From Deltaproteobacteria bacterium (lineage in GTDB: Bacteria > Desulfobacterota > Syntrophia > Syntrophales > UBA5619): a DNA stretch of 10,894 bases. The notes under the pieces were generated by a model. It had not been told where the DNA came from, made no database searches, and was given only the letters and a program-made list of their open reading frames with translations. The DNA is taken from positions 1 to 10,894 of the forward strand of contig JAPLJW010000165.1 of assembly GCA_026388365.1 (NCBI GenBank), written 5' to 3'. Made by a program: the position numbers and the translations under genes. Below, piece after piece: positions 5,840-10,894 of the stretch; position 1 is the first letter of the stretch, and each line of letters opens with the position of its first letter.

Positions 5840-6450
5840 CGGTTCCTGTTCTTCACTCCGGCGTCCGCTCCCATGACCTTTCGGATCTCGCTCCAGAGGA
5901 GCTCCTTTCCCGCACCCGTCTTCGCGGAGAAGGCCACCAGCGGCGTTTCGGGGGGGAAACCGAGCCTCTCCACGATCCGGCGCCGCCGGTCTGCAAACTC
6001 GTTGTTCGACACCTTGTCCGTCTTCGTCAGAACGATCCGAAAAGGGATTTGATAAAACGGCAGCCAATCGATGAGTTGCAGATCCTCCTCCGACGGATCC
6101 CGCCGGACGTCGAGGATCAAAACGACCAGACGCAGGGTGTCGCGAACCCGGAGGTAGGTCTCGACCATCGGTCCCCACTGTTTTCGGACCGACTCGGGAA
6201 CCTTCGCATAACCATATCCGGGAAGATCGATGAAGGCGAAGCGGTCGTTGACGCGGAAGAAATTGATCTCCTGCGTCCGGCCCGGGGTGTTGCTCGTCCG
6301 GGCCAGCCCCTTCCGGTTCAGGAGGGTGTTGATGAGGGATGATTTCCCCACGTTGGACCGCCCGGCAAAGGCGATCTCGGGCAGGACCGCCGGCGGATAA
6401 TGCGCCGGCTCTTTTGCGGAGAGGACAAACTCGGCGGACAATATCTTCAT
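5836..6450 (-). CDS. engB: Ribosome-biogenesis GTP-binding protein EngB/YsxC
   Basis: This 204-residue GTPase belongs to the EngB/YihA/YsxC family, cytoplasmic proteins needed for late assembly of the large ribosomal subunit. The G motifs are complete: G1 GRSNVGKS (30-37), the G2 region NTPGRTQ (54-60), G3 DLPGYG (75-80), G4 TKTD (142-145) and G5 SAK (175-177). The family-typical PEIAFAGRSNVGKSSLIN block is intact. The ATG at 6450 has a GAGG Shine-Dalgarno ending about 8 nt upstream, sitting in the loop of a small hairpin. The gene ends in an ATGA overlap with apbE, so the two are probably co-transcribed although functionally unrelated. The length is normal and nothing is broken. Confidence 0.96.
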   Translation of the reverse strand: MKILSAEFVLSAKEPAHYPPAVLPEIAFAGRSNVGKSSLINTLLNRKGLARTSNTPGRTQEINFFRVNDRFAFIDLPGYGYAKVPESVRKQWGPMVETYLRVRDTLRLVVLILDVRRDPSEEDLQLIDWLPFYQIPFRIVLTKTDKVSNNEFADRRRRIVERLGFPPETPLVAFSAKTGAGKELLWSEIRKVMGADAGVKNRNR

Positions 6451-6452
6451 TT

Positions 6453-6469
6453 AAACGCCCTCAGCGTTT
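6453..6469 (-). promoter_or_regulatory. Hairpin displaying the engB Shine-Dalgarno in its loop
   Basis: Just upstream of the engB ATG the transcript reads AAACGC-TGAGG-GCGTTT: six perfect pairs closing a five-base loop that contains the GAGG ribosome site. The start codon follows two bases after the stem (AA then ATG). The hairpin may present the site to the ribosome or bring it to a suitable distance; regulation is possible but unproven. Confidence 0.4.
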
Positions 6470-6545
6470 CTTCGACACCTGCCACACCGATCTCCTATAA
6501 AATTCAAGGAAACGGGGGCCGGATTTTGCCGGTTCGCATTGGATA

Positions 6546-6660
6546 TTTTTTCGGGCACCCCGCCACCGCAGCGAAGCGCCCGCCGGAAAACCTGTTTGAG
6601 CGCCGACAGGCGCGAGTTGGTTTTCCGGCAGCGCAGCGAGGATGTGCGGGGTTGAAAAAA
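6546..6660. repeat. Long imperfect palindrome, probable interspersed repeat element
   Basis: The element is bounded by six T residues (6546-6551) on one side and six A residues (6655-6660) on the other. It pairs CCCCGC (6558-6563) with GCGGGG (6646-6651) and CCGGAAAACC (6583-6592) with GGTTTTCCGG (6619-6628). At the apex GCGCC (6600-6604) pairs with GGCGC (6609-6613) around a GACA loop. The arms between these blocks match only partly. The organisation is that of palindromic interspersed repeats or small non-autonomous elements that insert between operons. Its T-tract edge doubles as the terminator tail of the upstream operon. Copy number cannot be judged from one window. Confidence 0.6.
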
Positions 6661-6705
6661 GATCCGCGAGGCGGCAAAATCAAGGCGCCCCGTTCCCGCC
6701 GCCTC
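6655..6705 (-). terminator. Intrinsic terminator after the response-regulator gene
   Basis: Starting 1 nt after the regulator's stop codon, the transcript can pair GAGGCGGC (6698-6705) with GCCGCCTC (6668-6675), eight perfect GC-rich pairs around a 22-nt loop. Seven bases later come six T residues (6655-6660). The offset between stem and T-tract and the long loop are not ideal, but position and strength fit the end of the two-component operon. Confidence 0.5.
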
Positions 6706-6706
6706 C

Positions 6707-8086
6707 TCACCCCTCCTTTTCAAAGGCGATCCCATATTTCTCCAATTTCCTTTCGAAGGTCGGGCGGGAGATGCCGAGAATTTCACAGATCTCCCCCTTG
6801 TTCTTCCCGCTCTCCCGGATCACCTTCCGGATGTACTGCTCCTCGACGTCGTCGAGCGTGGGGAGTTTACCATCCCCGGTCCGCCCCAGAGGCGCCTCCC
6901 CCGGAGCCGCATCCTCTCCCGGCTCCTCCACCAGTTCGGGAAAATCGCCCCGGATCAGGATCTGCCCCTTGGCCACAACGGCAGCCCGGACCAGGAGGTT
7001 CTCCAGCTCCCGGACGTTTCCCGGCCAGCGGTAATTGTGAAAGATCTCCATCATCTCGTCGGAGACCCCTACGATCCGCTTGTGGAGATCGATGTTGATC
7101 TTGGCCAGGAGATAATCGACCAGGGCCGGGATGTCGTCCGTCCGCTCCCGCAGGGGGGGGATGGTGATGGCCACGATGTTCAGGCGGTAGAAGAGATCGT
7201 CTCGGAACTTCCCTTCCCTGACCAGGGTTTTCAGGTCCTTGTTGGTCGCTGCGATGATTCGAGCGTGGACCCGGATCCGGTCCTTGCCGCCGACCCGTTC
7301 GAATTCCATCTCCTGCAGGACACGCAGGAGCTTCGCCTGAAGATTCAGAGACATCTCGCTGATCTCATCCAGAAACACCGATCCGTTGCGGGCCTGCTCA
7401 AACTTCCCCAGTTTTCGGGAGATGGCCCCCGTGAAGGAGCCTTTTTCGTGGCCGAAAAGCTCCGACTCCAGGAGCGTCTCGACGATGGCCGAGCAGTTCA
7501 CCGCGATGTAGGGCTCATCCGGGGAGGTGTTGTGGTGGATGACCTTGGCAATCAGTTCCTTTCCCGTGCCGCTCTCCCCCTGAATCAGGACCGTCGTCCG
7601 GCTCTGGGAGACGGTGCCGATCATCTTGAAGATCTCGCTCATCTCCTTCCCGCTGCCGATGATGTCGCCGACCTTGAAGTCGCGGAACGGCTCCATAAGG
7701 AGGCCGTCGATCTTCTTTTCCATCTCCAGGGATTTGACCGCCTTCCGGATGGCCATGTCCAGTTCGTCCACGTTGACCGGCTTGTGGATGTAATCGAAGG
7801 CCCCGCTCTTCATGGCGTTAATTGTGGAATCCATGTCGTGATGGGCGGTGATCATGATGACCTTGACATTCTCGTCGTCCTCCCTCAGGTCCTCAAGCAC
7901 CGTGAATCCGTCCACATCGGGGAGACGGATGTCGAGGATGACCACGTCCGGCGAGGTTTCAACGAATTTGTTCAGGCCTTCCGTGCCGGTCGCGGCCGTG
8001 ACCACCTCGTAACCCTCTTCGGTGAGATAAAGATCAAGCGTCTCGCAGATGGAACGGTCGTCATCGATCACGAGAATTTTCGACAT
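6707..8086 (-). CDS. NtrC-family sigma-54-dependent response regulator
   Basis: This 459-residue regulator has three parts. The receiver (1-120) has the acidic pair D9/D10 region, phospho-acceptor D52, T80 and K102. The central AAA+ domain that drives sigma-54 open-complex formation has Walker A GESGTGKE (170-177), the sigma-54 contact loop GSFTGA (216-221) and Walker B SVFLDE (236-241), with RWPGNVRELE toward its end. The C-terminal Fis-type helix-turn-helix is at about 428-455 (GEICEILGISRPTFERKL). The contact loop has Ser in place of the commoner Ala of GAFTGA; F and T, the critical residues, are kept. I chose the ATG at 8086, with GAGG 9 nt upstream overlapping the kinase stop; a GTG at 8089 adds one residue. 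The 11-nt gap marks a pair with the upstream kinase. Target genes are unknown. Confidence 0.95.
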   Translation of the reverse strand: MSKILVIDDDRSICETLDLYLTEEGYEVVTAATGTEGLNKFVETSPDVVILDIRLPDVDGFTVLEDLREDDENVKVIMITAHHDMDSTINAMKSGAFDYIHKPVNVDELDMAIRKAVKSLEMEKKIDGLLMEPFRDFKVGDIIGSGKEMSEIFKMIGTVSQSRTTVLIQGESGTGKELIAKVIHHNTSPDEPYIAVNCSAIVETLLESELFGHEKGSFTGAISRKLGKFEQARNGSVFLDEISEMSLNLQAKLLRVLQEMEFERVGGKDRIRVHARIIAATNKDLKTLVREGKFRDDLFYRLNIVAITIPPLRERTDDIPALVDYLLAKINIDLHKRIVGVSDEMMEIFHNYRWPGNVRELENLLVRAAVVAKGQILIRGDFPELVEEPGEDAAPGEAPLGRTGDGKLPTLDDVEEQYIRKVIRESGKNKGEICEILGISRPTFERKLEKYGIAFEKEG

Positions 8087-8097
8087 CACTCCCCACC

Positions 8098-10719
8098 TCA
8101 GTTCAATTCAGCGCTTTCGCCGCCCGCAGCAGGTCCGGCCGAATCTTCCGGCAGCGCGGGGAATCGGATCCGCACCCGCGTCCCTTCTCCCTTTTTGCTG
8201 AAGATATCCACGATTCCCTGGTGAAGGTCAACGATCTTTTTCACCTGGGTCAGTCCGAGCCCCGTCCCATACTTCTTCCGGGTAAAAAATGGATTGAAGA
8301 GATGGGGCATGTCCTGCTCGTCAATGCCGCAGCCGTCGTCGGCGATTTCCACTTCCACCATGGGTGCGTCTTCATCGATCAGCCTCACGGAGAGCGCCAG
8401 CACACCTCTCTCCCCCATTGCGTCCAGGGCGTTCAGGATAAGGTTTAAAAAGGCCTGTTCGATCATGGCCGCGTCGATTTCCAAAACGGGAGCGCCATCG
8501 GCAAAGCGGGTCTGAACTTGGATCTTCTTGTCCGCGATTCCCTTCTCCCCCAGCGCCAGGGCGTGCTCGACGACTTTCCGGATATCGGTTCTCTCCTTCT
8601 TCGGTATCGCCGGCTTGGCAAAGATCAGGACATCATTGACGAGCTTCTCCAAATGATCCACCTCCCGAAGGGCGATCTCGAATCTTTTCAGATCATTGCC
8701 GATCGGATGCATCCGCTTCTCCAGAATCTGGAGGCTCATCTTGATCGAGGAAAGCGGATTTCTCACCTCATGGGCGATGCCGGCGGAAAGCTGACCCACC
8801 GCCGCCATCTTCTGGCTCTCATAGAACCTCTCCTCGAGATTCTTGAGATCGGTGATATCGCGCTGGACGATCACATACCGGTCGCTCCCCCGGACCGGTC
8901 CGGTAGAGATAAGGAGCGTTTTTTTCGATCCGTCCCTTGCCTTGACCTCAATCTCATAGGGTGTAAAGATTCCTTTTTTCGCTTCCTCCCATCGCGCCTT
9001 CATGAAGTCGCGGAGCTCCGGGGCGACGATCTCCAGAAAATGTTTTCCCCTCGCCTGCTGGGAAATCATCCCGATCCCCTCCTTGACGTTCCGGCTCATG
9101 TAATGGATGGTTCCGTCGCTGCTCAGAACGAACAGCCGGTCGGGAAGGCTATCCACAATGGACTGAAGATAATTGTAGAGGGATTCGATCTCCTCCCGGA
9201 GGTGTATGTTTTCCTGAAGCTTGTTCCGGAGGGTTTCGGCATATTCCCGAAGCTCTTTCGACATCTGTTCTTCTTTGGACACATCCTGGATCGTCTCGAT
9301 GGCGGCGATGATCTCCCCGTTTTCATCATAGATGGGGGCCGCAAGGAAATAAATGTGCCGGTTCCGACCTCCCAGGTTCCGGTAGAAGTCTCTTGCTTCA
9401 TAGGCGGCCTCCACGGTCGGCGATTTCCGGACCTTCTTGGTCCCATAATACTTCTCAATGCTCTCGAAATCCCGCTCGATGATCAGGTCGGCAATGACGG
9501 GCCTCTTTTCGTTGTAAAAGGGAATATACTGCTTTTCGGTCCCGATCATCTCACCGGCCGTAAATCCCGTCAGTTCCGTACAGGCCCTGTTCCAGAGGAT
9601 GATTTTGTGATCCCGGTTCAGAACGAAGGTCGGAATGGGCGACCCTTCGATGATTCCCTCGACGGTCTTCTTCTCCCGGATCAGTCTTTCCTGCCAGTTT
9701 TCCCTCTCCCGAAGCCTCTCCTGAATCTCCCGGGCATGAAGCCTTCTCCGGCCCGTATAGACGATGGCCGCGGCGGCGATGATCACGGCCAGGATAAGGC
9801 CGGCGGCCCCGATCATGATGTTGAGGAAGATTTTCCGGACGAGTGCCGTGGCGCTGTCATAGGGGGTCGCAATCGCCACGGTCCAGGCCTCGGATGCGAA
9901 CCGGATCGGGGCATAGGCCACGATGGTCTTCTCCGGACGGCCCTGCGCCCCTTGCAGCCGGTACTCCCCGTATCCCTCTTTTCCGGCAAGAAGCGCCTCT
10001 CGAAGCGGCGACCGATCGGAATCTTGCCGGAACTCCAGAGATCCCGCATCCCGGCCGATCACGCTGTCCCGGGGATGAGACAGAACCACACCGCGCCCGT
10101 CCAGGAGCCAGGTCGAATTGATTTCCCGGGCGGAACGGAGGGAGTCGTCATCGAAGGCGGTCAGCGGAAACGATGTTAGAATCAATCCGCCGAATCCGCC
10201 TCCCGAACGGGATCTCGGCACGCCGACGGTTATGACCCGGCCGATGTTTCCCCGACCGTCCGGCAGGGAAAGGACGCCGACGGCCGGTTTCCCGGTCTCC
10301 CGGATCTGACGGAAGAGAGGCGTTTCCCCGACGCCGCCCACCCTGCCGGCGACAGAAGGGGGATAATTCACCCGAATGGCGCCGGCCGCGTCCGTAACCG
10401 CCGTGAAGGAGACCTTCCCCTCCATGCCGGCATGAACCGCACGGATTTTCCGGCTATCCCTCAGGGAGCGGTCCGGCTCGCCCGCCAGCGTCAACAGACT
10501 CTTTTTCACCACGAGGATCAGATCCTCCAACCGAGCCGCGGTCCCCCGGGCAACGGCGACCTGCTGCGCGCCAAACTGCCGGACCATCTCCTTCTCACGG
10601 GCATGACGCACGGTCAAGGCAAGCAGGAGGATCAGAATGATCACGGCCAGCGCCGTTAATCCGACGGAAAGCGTGACCCTGTTCAACCCTTTTCTGTTCC
10701 GAATGTCGCTGGAATCCAT
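8098..10719 (-). CDS. Membrane sensor histidine kinase with Cache-like sensor and two PAS domains
   Basis: This 873-residue kinase is the partner of the downstream NtrC-type regulator. Layout: membrane segment 1 (about 19-38); an extracytoplasmic region of about 260 residues of double-Cache type, typical for sensing small ligands; membrane segment 2 (about 299-322); and a short linker helix. These are followed by PAS 1 (about 350-483), a coiled coil (484-515), PAS 2 (about 515-625) and the kinase core. The core shows the H box with H650 in AHEVRNPLSS, the N box NLILNALDAM (N759, N763), G1 DDGCGID (794-800) and G2 GTGLGL (818-823), all intact. The start at 10719 has AAGGA close upstream. No receiver domain is attached. 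The ligand cannot be told from sequence; both PAS domains lack an obvious heme or flavin signature that I can identify. Confidence 0.93.
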   Translation of the reverse strand: MDSSDIRNRKGLNRVTLSVGLTALAVIILILLLALTVRHAREKEMVRQFGAQQVAVARGTAARLEDLILVVKKSLLTLAGEPDRSLRDSRKIRAVHAGMEGKVSFTAVTDAAGAIRVNYPPSVAGRVGGVGETPLFRQIRETGKPAVGVLSLPDGRGNIGRVITVGVPRSRSGGGFGGLILTSFPLTAFDDDSLRSAREINSTWLLDGRGVVLSHPRDSVIGRDAGSLEFRQDSDRSPLREALLAGKEGYGEYRLQGAQGRPEKTIVAYAPIRFASEAWTVAIATPYDSATALVRKIFLNIMIGAAGLILAVIIAAAAIVYTGRRRLHAREIQERLRERENWQERLIREKKTVEGIIEGSPIPTFVLNRDHKIILWNRACTELTGFTAGEMIGTEKQYIPFYNEKRPVIADLIIERDFESIEKYYGTKKVRKSPTVEAAYEARDFYRNLGGRNRHIYFLAAPIYDENGEIIAAIETIQDVSKEEQMSKELREYAETLRNKLQENIHLREEIESLYNYLQSIVDSLPDRLFVLSSDGTIHYMSRNVKEGIGMISQQARGKHFLEIVAPELRDFMKARWEEAKKGIFTPYEIEVKARDGSKKTLLISTGPVRGSDRYVIVQRDITDLKNLEERFYESQKMAAVGQLSAGIAHEVRNPLSSIKMSLQILEKRMHPIGNDLKRFEIALREVDHLEKLVNDVLIFAKPAIPKKERTDIRKVVEHALALGEKGIADKKIQVQTRFADGAPVLEIDAAMIEQAFLNLILNALDAMGERGVLALSVRLIDEDAPMVEVEIADDGCGIDEQDMPHLFNPFFTRKKYGTGLGLTQVKKIVDLHQGIVDIFSKKGEGTRVRIRFPALPEDSAGPAAGGESAELN

Positions 10720-10745
10720 TCGTCCTTCCCGGCCGCACCGAATTC

Positions 10746-10769
10746 CGGATCCCCCGAACGGGTCCCGGT
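10746..10769 (-). other. Hairpin between the small membrane ORF and the kinase gene
   Basis: Directly after the TAA of the small ORF the transcript can fold with CCGG/CCGG at the base and CCC/GGG nearer a GTTC loop, separated by unpaired bases. No T-tract follows, so it is not a convincing terminator. It could be a processing or stability element, or chance in GC-rich DNA. Confidence 0.25.
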
Positions 10770-10894
10770 TATTTGCCGCCCCTCTTTTTTTTCTGCTGAT
10801 GGTCTTTCACGGAAAGAAACACGAACACGAATATCGCCGCCCCCAGGGATAGGATCAACTTGGTCAAACCGCTCTCGATGCCGATCACCCGCCA
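10769..10894 (-). CDS. C-terminal part of a small membrane protein, cut by the window edge
   Basis: The last 41 codons of an open frame enter from the right edge and end in TAA at 10769-10771. The peptide has one clear hydrophobic helix (LTKLILSLGAAIFVFVFLSV) and a very basic tail (KDHQQKKKRGGK). This looks like the end of a small single-span membrane protein with a cytoplasmic positive tail. A GTG at 10886-10888 could start a complete 39-residue protein, but no ribosome site can be seen because the window ends. It lies 49 nt upstream of the kinase gene on the same strand and may share its transcript. I do not recognise the family. Confidence 0.45.
   Translation of the reverse strand, partial: WRVIGIESGLTKLILSLGAAIFVFVFLSVKDHQQKKKRGGK

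Larger units (their letters stand above)
6451..6706 (-). other. Intergenic region between the response-regulator gene and engB
   Basis: These 256 bp separate the two-component operon from engB and hold no supported gene. In transcription order they contain a terminator (6655-6705), a long imperfect palindrome (6546-6660), a short CCGG...CCGG hairpin near 6521-6534, and the engB leader hairpin. I see no convincing sigma-70 promoter for engB; an AT-rich TTTTATAGG at about 6494-6502 is the only -10-like string and lacks a good -35. An open frame running through the region reflects the repeat and not a gene. Confidence 0.6.

Noticed and set aside
5840..6178. N-terminal extension of apbE into engB (113 extra codons)
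   Set aside because: It overlaps the conserved engB coding region out of frame. The ATGA junction at 5836-5839 followed by a membrane helix gives a normal ApbE N-terminus.
6451..6786. Minus-strand open frame of 111 codons across the intergenic region
   Set aside because: It overlaps the regulator's C-terminus out of frame and then runs through the palindromic repeat; it has no domain features.
7037..8224. Plus-strand open frame of 395 codons opposite the response regulator
   Set aside because: It lies antisense to a complete NtrC-family gene, shows no domain signature, and spans the kinase-regulator junction.
8518..10179. Long plus-strand open frame of 553 codons opposite the histidine kinase
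   Set aside because: It is antisense to a kinase with all catalytic motifs intact. Its translation is low in recognisable motifs and rich in Pro, Arg, Asp and Gly, as expected for a frame shadow in GC-rich DNA.
1..10894. tRNA, rRNA, CRISPR array, phage or transposase gene
   Set aside because: No tandem spacer-repeat pattern, no tRNA-like cloverleaf or rRNA stretch, and no recombinase motifs were found; nearly all of the window is covered by recognised housekeeping, redox or signalling genes.

Overview
All genes in this window lie on the minus strand, so the biological reading direction runs from high to low coordinates. The DNA is GC-rich by eye. The content is a sensor kinase/NtrC-type regulator pair, the ribosome-assembly GTPase EngB (YsxC), an ApbE flavin transferase, a SoxR-reducing RseC-like protein, and an rnfC-D-G-E-A run. 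This suggests an anaerobic, energy-limited bacterium, most likely a Desulfobacterota relative of the Syntrophus/Smithella type. That assignment rests on protein style and gene order only and is moderate to low confidence.

Region by region, in transcription order: (1) 10769-10894, the last 41 codons of a small membrane protein running off the right edge. (2) 8086-10719, a membrane histidine kinase with an extracytoplasmic sensor, two PAS domains and a kinase core, followed 11 nt later by its sigma-54-dependent response regulator (6707-8086). A strong hairpin plus T-tract closes this unit. (3) 6546-6660, a roughly 115-bp imperfect palindrome that looks like an interspersed repeat. (4) 4805-6450, engB and apbE joined by an ATGA overlap. 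(5) 4566-4804, an AT-rich control region with a good sigma-70 promoter, a candidate sigma-54 promoter and a leader with competing hairpins. (6) 133-4565, rseC-like, rnfC, rnfD, rnfG, rnfE and rnfA, tightly packed, with four overlaps or junctions under 10 nt. (7) 1-132, no gene, but dense in inverted repeats; rnfB does not begin here.

How it fits together: RnfCDGEA are subunits of the Rnf complex, which couples electron flow between reduced ferredoxin and NAD to ion movement across the membrane. RnfD and RnfG need covalently attached FMN, and ApbE, encoded next door, is the enzyme that attaches it. The RseC-like protein heads the rnf operon. The two-component pair is a possible but unproven regulator: its output protein needs sigma-54, and a TGGCAC / N10-spaced GC element lies upstream of the rnf operon.

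Most interesting points: the absence of rnfB directly after rnfA, with palindromic repeat DNA in its place; a serine at the expected flavin-acceptor position of RnfD; the possible sigma-54 and attenuation control of the rnf operon; and two repeat-like palindromes.
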